Positions 7,717-14,659 of a stretch of DNA of 64,000 nt are shown here, piece by piece. Under the pieces are notes generated by a model. That model was not told the DNA's origin. It did not search any database and saw nothing but the letters and a program-made list of their open reading frames with translations. The position numbers and the translations under genes are program-made. This stretch comes from Reichenbachiella carrageenanivorans (lineage in GTDB: Bacteria > Bacteroidota > Bacteroidia > Cytophagales > Cyclobacteriaceae). Within the stretch, counting starts at the first letter, position 1, and each line of letters begins with the position of its first letter. The stretch is from the NCBI RefSeq assembly GCF_025639805.1, contig NZ_CP106735.1, positions 3,505,501 through 3,569,500 on the forward strand, read 5' to 3'.

Positions 7717-8514
7717 ATGAAAAAAATAACTCTATCGGTATTTTTTATACTCATTATTTTTAACGGCATAAGTGAAAATCCATGCCATGATGGCTATATG
7801 TCACCATATGGAGAAGATGAAGATTGGGGTATTGGTGCTTGTAAAATACCAATGGAAATAGAAATCCCGATATACGACACCAACCACAACTTTTTTGGCT
7901 ATATACTAAAAAAGAATTGGCAAACAACAGTACATAATAAACAGTCTCAGCAGGTAGGCGTTCTTAACTTTAATAGTGTTACTGCAATAAGTCATGAATC
8001 TAATAGTTTTATAAAATTAAAAAAATGGAAAAACAGCCTGTATTACCACTTTAATTGGAAATCAATAAACGGTGGTTATCTATTAAAAAAACAAGATTTA
8101 ATTGACAACCAAGCTTATATATATAGTTATCGTGACTTAATTATACGTGATGATATTTCAAAGCACAAAAGATATTATGCAACTGAAAGAGGAACCCCTA
8201 TGGGAGTTAACGTAATAAAAAGTTGTCTCAAATTAAGAGAATCACCTTCCTTAGAAGGGAAAGCCATTATATGCATTCCTGGAAACGACTGGGAATCAGA
8301 AATAAAAACAAGAGTAATTATTAAGGTTATTCAAGAAAATTGGGCTCTTGTTGATGTAGAATTTATTAAACCTACAACGGTAGAATGTGGTGAAGAAGTT
8401 GAATGGTGTTGTGACTCATACCCTGTTCAAGAAGTAAAGGAGGGTTGGATTAAGTTTATTGATGACAATGGCTTTCCTAACTTATGGTTCGCAGTTTCTT
8501 CTTCAGGATACTAA
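7717..8514 (+). CDS. Hypothetical exported protein with SH3-like region (cassette 3 cargo)
   Basis: A 265-residue protein with a signal peptide (MKKITLSVFFILIIFNGIS) and a cysteine-containing start of the mature chain (CHDGYMSPYGEDEDWGIGAC). The C-terminal third, from about KSCLKLRESPSLEGKA to EGWIKFIDDNG, resembles a bacterial SH3 domain. That fold is often used for cell-wall or periplasmic interactions; this is a pattern judgement. It is strongly A+T-rich compared with the housekeeping genes. It lies 23 bp after the cassette start at 7694. Function unknown. Confidence 0.62.
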   Translation: MKKITLSVFFILIIFNGISENPCHDGYMSPYGEDEDWGIGACKIPMEIEIPIYDTNHNFFGYILKKNWQTTVHNKQSQQVGVLNFNSVTAISHESNSFIKLKKWKNSLYYHFNWKSINGGYLLKKQDLIDNQAYIYSYRDLIIRDDISKHKRYYATERGTPMGVNVIKSCLKLRESPSLEGKAIICIPGNDWESEIKTRVIIKVIQENWALVDVEFIKPTTVECGEEVEWCCDSYPVQEVKEGWIKFIDDNGFPNLWFAVSSSGY

Positions 8515-8517
8515 AAA

Positions 8518-8702
8518 TAGACATAACATTACCTACCACTCCATGGTGATTACTGCTAGAGTTGAGTGTGGCAGTTTCTAGCATCACCGGAAAATCTTCG
8601 CTTTTCCTCACATGGTTGAAAAAAGGTAGTGATGAAAATCGAAGATTTTCCTAATTTGTAAACGAAACAAAATACGCGTCAAGCGCCACGGATGATAGCT
8701 GG
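8518..8702 (+). other. attC-like recombination site 3, interrupted by the IS element
   Basis: The left box TAGACATAAC (8518-8527) is the exact complement of the cassette start at 7694. The left arm 8533-8548 pairs with 8684-8698, with one extrahelical C (8539). The R' core expected right after GCTGG (8698-8702) is missing here. It reappears at 9975-9983 (GTTAGATGC), on the far side of the IS110 element. The site is therefore split exactly before the crossover base. Confidence 0.68.
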
Positions 8703-8740
8703 ACGATATCTATGGTAAAAACAAGCGTATTGGTCTTTTT

Positions 8741-9760
8741 TTAATCCAATTTCTCTTGATAAGGGGTTCCTCTTTTTACTACGGCGACTACTCTATGGAG
8801 TAGTTTGTTTCTCACTGCATTGAGTGCACTCATTTTACTTTTCCCTTCTTCGGTTTTCCGAAGGTAATATCCTCGAAGTTCTTTGTGACATTTGATGGCA
8901 TTCATCGCACACATGTGTAGATGAAATTTGAGTTGTTTGTTGGCAAAACTTGATGTGCCTGGACTGGCAAATATGCTGGTTCCACTACTGTATTCGAAAG
9001 GAGCTACACCGCAATAACAAGCCAGCTTTCGGTTGTCCAACATGCGAGTAAATCCTTCTGTATAAACGATCAGATCCACGGCCAAAACCTTGCCTACACT
9101 TTTCACCGAAGTGACCAATTCGTAGAGGGCCTTTAAGTGTTTATCTATCTGAATCAATTCGTCCATTTTGGCTTCAACTTTATCTAAAGATTTTTTTAAC
9201 CCACTGATAGCTGATCTACTGATTCTTTCGATTTCACGTCCTGCTTTTGGGTCTACTTTGGTCAACTCATCTACAGCAATTTGCTGACTGTGTAAACTTT
9301 TTTGAAGCCTCATTCTGGTTTTCATTAGATCTTTGAGGCGGTTTAAGGTAGGATGTGAGAGTTTGACCAGTTTGGCATCACGTTGATGATCAAAAGCAAA
9401 ATTGGCAATTCTTTCAGCGTCGATTTTGTCTGACTTACCCCTGATTAGTCCCATGCTTCTTTTGATGTGCAGGGAGGATTCCAGCCAAACTTTGCATCCT
9501 CTTTTGAGCAAATACTTGACAATGTTTCTGGTATAGATACCGGTATGTTCCATGCAGAAAAGGATGTCCTCACCACAGTCATTGCCATGTTGTTTAAGCC
9601 ATCTTTTCATTTTCTGGAAGCCTTCGCTATCATTACTAAACAAGCCATTGTTGCACTTCATCGATGAGCTGTTAATCAAAGCCACATCAATACTCATTTT
9701 GCTGATGTCTATACCCACGATATGTGGGTAGAAGATTTGTTTAGGGGTGGTATTTTCCAT
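8741..9760 (-). CDS. IS110-family transposase (DEDD recombinase)
   Basis: A 339-residue recombinase. The N-terminal RuvC-like DEDD domain begins with VGIDISKMSIDVALI (Asp18) and includes FCMEHTGIYT and GKSDKIDAERIA, the usual acidic positions. The C-terminal Tnp_20 domain begins near SVKSVGKVLAVDLI and holds the serine-rich SSGTSIFASPGTSSF segment, where the family's catalytic serine lies. Length and both domains look complete, so the element may be active. It is antisense to the cassette genes. IS110 enzymes use a structured bridge RNA from the same element to choose donor and target DNA. Confidence 0.9.
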   Translation of the reverse strand: MENTTPKQIFYPHIVGIDISKMSIDVALINSSSMKCNNGLFSNDSEGFQKMKRWLKQHGNDCGEDILFCMEHTGIYTRNIVKYLLKRGCKVWLESSLHIKRSMGLIRGKSDKIDAERIANFAFDHQRDAKLVKLSHPTLNRLKDLMKTRMRLQKSLHSQQIAVDELTKVDPKAGREIERISRSAISGLKKSLDKVEAKMDELIQIDKHLKALYELVTSVKSVGKVLAVDLIVYTEGFTRMLDNRKLACYCGVAPFEYSSGTSIFASPGTSSFANKQLKFHLHMCAMNAIKCHKELRGYYLRKTEEGKSKMSALNAVRNKLLHRVVAVVKRGTPYQEKLD

Positions 9761-9974
9761 AATTTCAATATTAAGTTCAAAACCTTGATGTTAGGGCATC
9801 TCGACGGATCGGGATCCCTGAATATCTATCTGAACATTTAACAATGGAAAGCAAGCCCTGAATCGCCCGATAAGTCTGGGTAACTTGGTTAGCGCGTAGT
9901 TCTGGCTTGCTTTCTTTTACTATTAAAAGTAAAACCTTTATTTCTTTGATTAATTATAGACAGGAAAGCTAAAG
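9761..9974 (-). ncRNA. Candidate bridge RNA region of the IS110 element
   Basis: The non-coding region upstream of the transposase holds an 11-bp perfect stem (9847-9857 with 9904-9914) enclosing a 46-nt loop. A second hairpin-prone stretch around the GGGATCCC palindrome at 9811-9818 lies nearer the transposase. Read on the - strand, the large loop contains GCGCTAACC. The insertion site on that strand reads GCATCTAACC, so six bases next to the core match. The second part contains ATAGATAT, also present at the other IS end (8705-8712 region). The order (target-like loop first, donor-like loop second) matches known bridge RNAs. Assignment is inferred. Confidence 0.45.
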
Positions 9975-9999
9975 GTTAGATGCAATCAACCTTTCATAG

Positions 10000-11559
10000 A
10001 TGAATAGATCAATAATATTTATACTTCTAATAACCTTTGCCATTTCTCATAATGGTAATTCACAACTCAAATCTGAAGAAGTAAATGCACTTGTAGAAAC
10101 CACTTTAGAGAAGTTTGGTAGCGCAGGAATGGCTGTTGGGATAGTAAAAGATGGTACAATTATACATTCAAAGGGTTATGGAATAAAATCCAAAAATTCC
10201 AACGATTATGTAAATGAGCACACTCAGTTTGCGATTGCCTCGAATAGCAAAGCCTTCACCACTACCGCACTGGCTATTCTGGTTGAACAGGGCAAAATTG
10301 ACTGGGATGATAAGGTCATTGAGCATATTCCAGAATTCAAAATGTACAATAGCTATGTAACAGAAAATTTTACAATTCAAGATTTATTAACACATCGTAG
10401 CGGACTAGGTCTCGGTGCAGGAGATTTGATGTTTATTCCAGAAGGTTCAGATTTTACAATTCAAGATATTTTATCAAATTTTCAATACTTTGAACCTCAA
10501 TCTGCCTTTAGAACCAAATATGACTATGATAATATCCTTTACATTGTTGCTGGAGAATTAATTGCAAGAGTAAGCGGTCAAAGCTGGGAGGATTTTGTCC
10601 AAAACAATATCTTCAAAACTCTAGGTATGCAAAATACATTTAGTTCTTTCTCGTCCATTAAGTCTACTAATAAATTAGCAACACCATTTTTGATTAAAAA
10701 CGGAAACTTAGAACCAATTTCTCATTTTGAACAAACAGCAAACGGGGCAGCTGGAGGCATTATTTCCACTGTCGCAGATATGTGTCAGTGGATGCTCGTT
10801 CATCTAAATCATGGAAAATATGGAAGCAATAATGAAAATGAGTTGTTCACATTGGATACTCAAAGAGAGATGTGGAGAATACATAATTCTCATGTTTCCT
10901 ACCCTGCTGAGCCATATAATTCTCATTTTTCTGGCTATGGTTTAGGATGGGAGCTTACAGATGTACAAGGGAAAATGGTAGCCTACCACAGCGGTCTTTT
11001 GCCAGGAATGGCCTCTATGACAATATTAGTTCCTGACTTAGAACTGGGAATAGTAGTAATGATAAATACTTCTGATGAAGTTGGAAACAGTCCTGTTGAA
11101 CCCATAGTGCTGACAATTCTTGATAAATATTTACAAATTCCTGATAATGATTGGGTAAATAAAGTTCACAAAAGACTCCAATCAAGAACAAGTATCGCCG
11201 ATAGTGTAGTAATTACAGTTTGGGAAACAGTTGAACAAGCAAATGATGATCATATAGTAGCAGACAACTACGTTGGTATTTATGAAGACAATTGGTTTGG
11301 ACAAGTGGAAATATCTAAGAGGAACGATCAACTTTGGTTTCAATCTTTTAGATCACCAAAACTTAACGGTCGGTTGCAATATTATAAAGCTAATTCATTC
11401 GCTGTAAAATGGGAATATCAAAAACTGAACGCAGATGCATTTGTCATTTTTTCTCTTAATCAAGAAGGAAAAGCAAAAGGAATCAAATTGAAAGGTATTT
11501 CACCAGAGATGGATTTCAGCTTTGATTTTCAGGATTTGAACCTTATAAGAGTAGAATAA
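10000..11559 (+). CDS. Secreted serine hydrolase, beta-lactamase class C fold (cassette 4 cargo)
   Basis: A 519-residue protein with an N-terminal signal peptide (MNRSIIFILLITFAISHNGNS). It shows the penicillin-binding/class C beta-lactamase fold: S-x-x-K in ASNSKAFT (catalytic Ser and Lys near residue 82), Y-x-N in YDYDNILYIVAGE, and a late HSG motif in VAYHSGLLPG. The last 130 residues form an extra beta-rich domain like those following this fold in esterases and D-aminopeptidases. The substrate could be a peptide, an ester or a beta-lactam; resistance cannot be inferred. The gene starts 25 bp after the cassette boundary at 9975 and is unusually long for cassette cargo. Confidence 0.85.
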   Translation: MNRSIIFILLITFAISHNGNSQLKSEEVNALVETTLEKFGSAGMAVGIVKDGTIIHSKGYGIKSKNSNDYVNEHTQFAIASNSKAFTTTALAILVEQGKIDWDDKVIEHIPEFKMYNSYVTENFTIQDLLTHRSGLGLGAGDLMFIPEGSDFTIQDILSNFQYFEPQSAFRTKYDYDNILYIVAGELIARVSGQSWEDFVQNNIFKTLGMQNTFSSFSSIKSTNKLATPFLIKNGNLEPISHFEQTANGAAGGIISTVADMCQWMLVHLNHGKYGSNNENELFTLDTQREMWRIHNSHVSYPAEPYNSHFSGYGLGWELTDVQGKMVAYHSGLLPGMASMTILVPDLELGIVVMINTSDEVGNSPVEPIVLTILDKYLQIPDNDWVNKVHKRLQSRTSIADSVVITVWETVEQANDDHIVADNYVGIYEDNWFGQVEISKRNDQLWFQSFRSPKLNGRLQYYKANSFAVKWEYQKLNADAFVIFSLNQEGKAKGIKLKGISPEMDFSFDFQDLNLIRVE

Positions 11560-11563
11560 AAAA

Positions 11564-11753
11564 GCATCTAACATCATACATCAAATCATGCTTATGGATG
11601 CTAGCGGAAAGTTTTGAGCTTACTCTAGCCCCGCTGAATCTGGGATTCAGCCCATGGAAAATGAAAAGGAATGCGCTGAATCCCAGATTCAGCTATATTG
11701 CATCCTAAACTTAACTACATAACAAACGCACGCTTGATGTATAGGCGTTACAG
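11564..11753 (+). other. attC-like recombination site 4
   Basis: Boundaries are GCATCTAAC (11564-11572) and GTTACAG (11747-11753). The left arm ATACATCAAATCATGC pairs with 11727-11743, with one extrahelical A and one A-C mismatch that becomes a wobble on the bottom strand. The loop region contains GCTGAATCTGGGATTCAGC (11633-11651) and its exact reverse complement at 11675-11693, giving a long extra stem. Confidence 0.75.
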
Positions 11754-11765
11754 TTCATGACCATT

Positions 11766-11796
11766 TTGAATAATGGTAACTTTTAAGTTACATTTG
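11766..11796 (+). promoter_or_regulatory. Promoter and possible operator of the toxin-antitoxin cassette
   Basis: TTG (11766-11768), 20 bp, then TACATTTG (11789-11796) matches the Bacteroidota TTG-N19-21-TAnnTTTG promoter. The palindrome GTAACTT-TT-AAGTTAC (11776-11791) overlaps it, a sensible place for antitoxin autorepression. The higB ATG is only 5 bp further on, so the message may be nearly leaderless. Confidence 0.5.
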
Positions 11797-11800
11797 TCGT

Positions 11801-12157
11801 ATGAACAAAATCAGAGAAGTAATAGCATACAAACATTACTTTGAAGAATTTCTCAAGAGCCAACCAATCAAGGTTCAAGACAAAGTCTTCAAAATAATTG
11901 AAGCTATTGAAACTCTAGAACGAATACCAAGTCAATACCTCAAACATCTTGAAAATTCAGACGGTCTATATGAAGCAAGAATTAAGCTGGGGTCAAACAT
12001 TTGGCGAGTATTCTGCTTTTTCGACAAAGGAAAATTGGTGATTCTATTGAACGGATTTCAGAAGAAGACCCAAAAGACACCTAAGAATGAAATACAAAAA
12101 GCACTTAAATTGAAGTCAGACTATTACAACGATAAACTGAAGAAACATGGAAACTAA
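11801..12157 (+). CDS. higB: HigB/RelE-type toxin (Gp49-like)
   Basis: A 118-residue basic protein of the RelE/ParE superfamily, Gp49-like/HigB branch. The core pattern is HYFEEFLKSQP...KVFKIIEAIETLERIPSQYLKHLENSDGLYEARIK...WRVFCFFDKGKLVILLNGFQKKTQKTP. Such toxins are mRNA interferases that cleave mRNA on the ribosome. The antitoxin gene follows with an 11-bp overlap, in the toxin-first order typical of higBA. Toxin-antitoxin pairs are frequent cargo of integron cassettes and are thought to stabilise arrays against cassette loss. The cassette carries its own promoter-like sequence just upstream. Confidence 0.85.
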   Translation: MNKIREVIAYKHYFEEFLKSQPIKVQDKVFKIIEAIETLERIPSQYLKHLENSDGLYEARIKLGSNIWRVFCFFDKGKLVILLNGFQKKTQKTPKNEIQKALKLKSDYYNDKLKKHGN

Positions 12158-12437
12158 ATCGTGGAAATCAATCAAAGATGACGTCTATGGAGTCGAAGGA
12201 ACTGAGAGACGTGACCAGTTGGAACGAGAAGCCTCAAGTTTCTCAGTTGGACTACTTTTAAGGAAAGCCCGAGAAGATAAACACTTAACTCAGGAACAAC
12301 TTGGAGAACTCGTTGATAAAAAAAGAACGTACATTTCCAGAGTTGAAAATGACGGAAGTAACTTAACCCTTAAAACACTTTACGATATTGTTGAAAAAGG
12401 TCTTGGCGGCAAAGTAACAATCAGCATTGACGTTTAA
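12147..12437 (+). CDS. higA: HigA-type antitoxin with helix-turn-helix
   Basis: A 96-residue protein with an Xre-type helix-turn-helix (LLRKAREDKHLTQEQLGELVDKKRTYISRVENDGSNLTLKTLYDIVEKGL, about residues 37-87) after a short N-terminal segment. It should neutralise the HigB-like toxin encoded just upstream and repress the pair's promoter, for which the palindrome at 11776-11791 is a candidate operator. Its start lies inside the toxin gene, so the two are co-translated. The TAA (12435-12437) is two bases before the next attC-like site, giving a tightly packed cassette. Confidence 0.85.
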   Translation: METKSWKSIKDDVYGVEGTERRDQLEREASSFSVGLLLRKAREDKHLTQEQLGELVDKKRTYISRVENDGSNLTLKTLYDIVEKGLGGKVTISIDV

Positions 12438-12439
12438 AA

Positions 12440-12512
12440 GAACTGTAACATTTTGTATGATATCATCCGTGTTCTCTGCTAGAATGGAGTGATCATACAC
12501 CAATAGTTAGGA
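12440..12512 (+). other. attC-like recombination site 5 (end of array)
   Basis: Boundaries are GAACTGTAAC (12440-12449) and GTTAGGA (12506-12512). At 73 bp it is a short site of classic attC size. The arm TGTATGATATCATCC pairs with the right arm at about 12485-12499, with an unpaired TA on the left side. The bases after GTTAGGACAG find no complementary TAAC box downstream, so the array ends here. The following 160 bp (12513-12669) carry only a short leftward frame without a recognisable product. Confidence 0.65.
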
Positions 12513-12669
12513 CAGGGTTTGTTCGGTTTTAAGTTCTACAATAGTGTTTAATAAATCTTTCATTAAAGTGAAATCAAAAACTTTGCGGGGACTAAATTTC
12601 TCGCCCAAGAATACCTTTGAACTCTCCGCATTGCAAATAGTCACTACCCAGCTAAATATTGACAACTAA

Positions 12670-12720
12670 AATAAAAGCTTGCATTTCAATCGTCTAACAA
12701 TTGAAATGCAAGCTTTTATT
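12670..12720. terminator. Strong bidirectional hairpin terminator
   Basis: A 21-bp perfect inverted repeat (12670-12690 with 12700-12720, 9-nt loop) flanked by A and T runs. It lies just after the metalloprotease gene and at the end of the cassette array, so it can stop transcription from both sides. Confidence 0.8.
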
Positions 12721-12742
12721 GATTACTCGGTACTTGCTTGAG

Positions 12743-13735
12743 TTAATTCCAAGGCCACCCACCCCATGCTTCGCAGTAGTTGCCTTTGTCATTAGGCCCT
12801 AGGAAGTCCCTAGATTCTCCTATGTAAAGCGCGTTCATGGTATTGACAGGCTGATAGACATAGTCGGTAGCCCCAGTTTCGGTATCTGTGAATGCTTGTA
12901 GGATACCAAAGTGACCGAGGTTGAGCGTATGGCCAAACTCATGTAAAATCACTGATTTCAAATCGATCACGCCCGACCCTGCACCATCTGCCCAGGTAAA
13001 TCCGTCGTTGAACCAAACCTCAGTATAAGCCTTATCTTCCTTGCCTCGGGTAGACTTGATAGGATCACCATTGTCATCCACAAATACGAAGGAAAATGCC
13101 ACTCCCAAAATATTCTCAGCTCCAAGAACAGCTTCAAAAATAGAAGCGGGCAAGAAACCGACCACAGAAATATCTGCAATCGGATTGCCAGTACTCGGCA
13201 AACCAAAGTCTAAAATCAAGCTAGGGTTACCCATGGCAAAGTCATAAGTCATCTCGTCTACAGTGACGGTATTGCAATAACCATCATTTTGCCACTTGGC
13301 ATACATGCTGCGATAGATCGGTTCGGCATCATAGAGTTCATTGGCCACAGCAAAGGGATAGAACGAAACCCAATCAATATCATCCAAGTCTCCGTCACCA
13401 TTCCAGTTACGGTTGATATCTCCAGGTACCCATCTGGAAGTCAATGTACTCTGAAACTGTTGATCAACCGTCTCCACTGTAGTTGCAGCATCGATAGTCT
13501 TAAAGGTATGTACATCTTTGACTTGGATGTTGCTACCGGCAAAGAGCGTACTATTTAGCATTGTTTTGATGTCTACAGTACCTGTTTGGCGTGCAGCGGT
13601 TTGGTAATTGATGAGCGCATCTGGGATGGTGATACTGATTTTAGGTTTGTTTTTTTGTGTTTGACTGACTTCGTTAAAATCTTGACAGGACACAATCATC
13701 AGTGTTGCACATAGTGCAAAAAATAACTTTTTCAT
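12743..13735 (-). CDS. Lipoprotein zinc metalloprotease (metzincin-like)
   Basis: A 330-residue product when started at 13735, where MKKLFFALCATLMIVSC gives a clear lipoprotein signal; the frame is open 29 codons further upstream, but that part does not look like a signal. The catalytic zinc motif HEFGHTLNLGH (HExxHxxxxxH) lies near residue 268. This defines a matrixin/metzincin-type protease, probably at the cell surface. A GDINRNWNGDGDLDDIDW stretch resembles dockerin/calcium-loop DxDxDG repeats and may bind calcium. It stands alone between the cassette array and a small lipoprotein gene, with a terminator just downstream. Confidence 0.82.
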   Translation of the reverse strand: MKKLFFALCATLMIVSCQDFNEVSQTQKNKPKISITIPDALINYQTAARQTGTVDIKTMLNSTLFAGSNIQVKDVHTFKTIDAATTVETVDQQFQSTLTSRWVPGDINRNWNGDGDLDDIDWVSFYPFAVANELYDAEPIYRSMYAKWQNDGYCNTVTVDEMTYDFAMGNPSLILDFGLPSTGNPIADISVVGFLPASIFEAVLGAENILGVAFSFVFVDDNGDPIKSTRGKEDKAYTEVWFNDGFTWADGAGSGVIDLKSVILHEFGHTLNLGHFGILQAFTDTETGATDYVYQPVNTMNALYIGESRDFLGPNDKGNYCEAWGGWPWN

Positions 13736-13971
13736 AATTGAATTGTTTAGGTTGGTTATGTGACTTTCGTCCGAAAGCCCATTCTTAATGATGAAAATAC
13801 AGGTTAATTTTGAGAGATACAAGAATGGATGCCTGTGTTTTCTGATGGTAACGTACTGATATAATGCTATTTATGATTGCATTTTTCAAGGACATTCAAT
13901 TCAATCTCTTCTGGGAATATTGAAATACAAGCTCATATTCTTAAATTTGATTGTCTTAAAATCAGTTCGTC

Positions 13972-14379
13972 ATGAGGCTATACTATCTACTGTTCGTGTT
14001 GCTTATTGTTTTAGCAAATACCTCTTGTGAAAAATCGAGAGATGATGGCGACTGGGATGATAATATCCATTTGTCTACTAGAGAATTGATCTTGCCTGCA
14101 ATAGCCAGTTCTGGTCAAGTCACTACTAAAGGAGATTGGTGGTGGGTTTCCGAAATCCATGTCGACAACCAATCCTACTATGATTTTGAAGGTGTAGATT
14201 TGGAATTTCCGGGATATTCCATCAAGAGAGATAGTATAACCGTCACGCGTAGTGATGTAAATACTTTGGATATCCAATTAGGGAAAAACCCAGAGGCTAC
14301 TTTTCGTGTCTTCATCATATCGTTACAAGCTGGCAATTATTTTGATTATGTCAAAGTCACACAAGAGGGAAGTAAATGA
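13972..14379 (+). CDS. Small lipoprotein with BACON-like domain
   Basis: A 135-residue protein with a lipoprotein signal (MRLYYLLFVLLIVLANTSC, lipidated Cys19). The mature part (STRELILPAIASSGQVTTKGDWWWVSEI...SDVNTLDIQLGKN...TFRVFIISLQAGNYFDYVKVTQEG) follows the pattern of a BACON beta-sandwich: a tryptophan core, the 'L-x-x-N...R' strand, and the final V-x-V-x-Q-x-G strand. BACON domains occur in Bacteroidota surface proteins and may bind carbohydrate or mucin. It is divergent from the metalloprotease and isolated otherwise. The domain call rests on pattern only. Confidence 0.6.
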   Translation: MRLYYLLFVLLIVLANTSCEKSRDDGDWDDNIHLSTRELILPAIASSGQVTTKGDWWWVSEIHVDNQSYYDFEGVDLEFPGYSIKRDSITVTRSDVNTLDIQLGKNPEATFRVFIISLQAGNYFDYVKVTQEGSK

Positions 14380-14659
14380 AGCTATTATTTCCCTGGGTTT
14401 AGTTGGGCCAGCACCGATGAGAAGAGCCGAATGGAAGTAGTGTAGAATATACTCCGTTTGGTGGTTTGTTGTTTTTTTGCTTTGCGAATAGTCTAATCTC
14501 TTGTGCGAGTTACTTTTCTTTAAATAAGTGGCTGATGGGTGTACATTCCTCCAATCTGCAAATGACTCCCTCATCGAATTATTTGGATTCAAATCTATTT
14601 CTTCATTCTCCACGTTTGCTATCTTACGATACAAACAGGTAATTAATATTTGAACTGAT

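Larger units (their letters stand above)
8703..9975 (-). mobile_element. IS110-family insertion sequence inserted at an attC crossover point
   Basis: About 1.27 kb. A GG dinucleotide occurs at both borders (8701-8702 and 9974-9975), which would be the core; no terminal inverted repeats or longer target duplication are visible, as usual for IS110. Joining the flanks gives GATGATAGCTGG then TTAGATGC, which restores a complete attC-like right half. The transposase is on the - strand with about 38 bp after it and about 210 bp before it. The long upstream non-coding part fits the IS110 rather than the IS1111 layout. Borders are inferred from the restored site. Confidence 0.72.
6041..12505 (+). mobile_element. 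Integron-like gene cassette array (five cassettes, no integrase in window)
   Basis: Five cassettes in one orientation: 6041-6845, 6846-7693, 7694-9974 (contains the IS), 9975-11746 and 11747-12505. Each starts with GTTA followed by 4-6 cassette-specific bases, then carries one or two genes on the + strand within 25-55 bp, and ends in an attC-like site. The starting bases are the exact reverse complement of those before the cassette's own site: 6041-6050 with 6616-6625; 6846-6853 with 7495-7502; 7694-7703 with 8518-8527; 9975-9983 with 11564-11572; 11747-11756 with 12440-12449. This is what a circular cassette opened at G|TTA within attC leaves behind. With no integrase gene here, it matches the CALIN description (attC cluster lacking integrase). 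Confidence 0.85.

Noticed and set aside
9067..10380. Additional frames at 9467-9667 (+) and 10168-10380 (-)
   Set aside because: They lie opposite the transposase and hydrolase genes, which have clear family motifs; these are antisense shadows.
10000..11559. Antibiotic-resistance beta-lactamase call for the cassette hydrolase
   Set aside because: SxxK/YxN/HSG motifs are shared with esterases and peptidases of the same fold, and the extra C-terminal domain is more typical of those; resistance cannot be inferred.
6615..12512. CRISPR array as explanation of the repeated TAAC...GTTA pattern
   Set aside because: Units are hundreds of bases long with genes, the repeats are inverted and unit-specific, and no cas genes are present.
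12507..12671. Leftward open frame of about 53 codons (ending ...VELKTEQTLS) next to the last attC-like site
   Set aside because: No start with a ribosome site, no recognisable family, and it ends inside the recombination core; could be a remnant but is not supportable as a gene.
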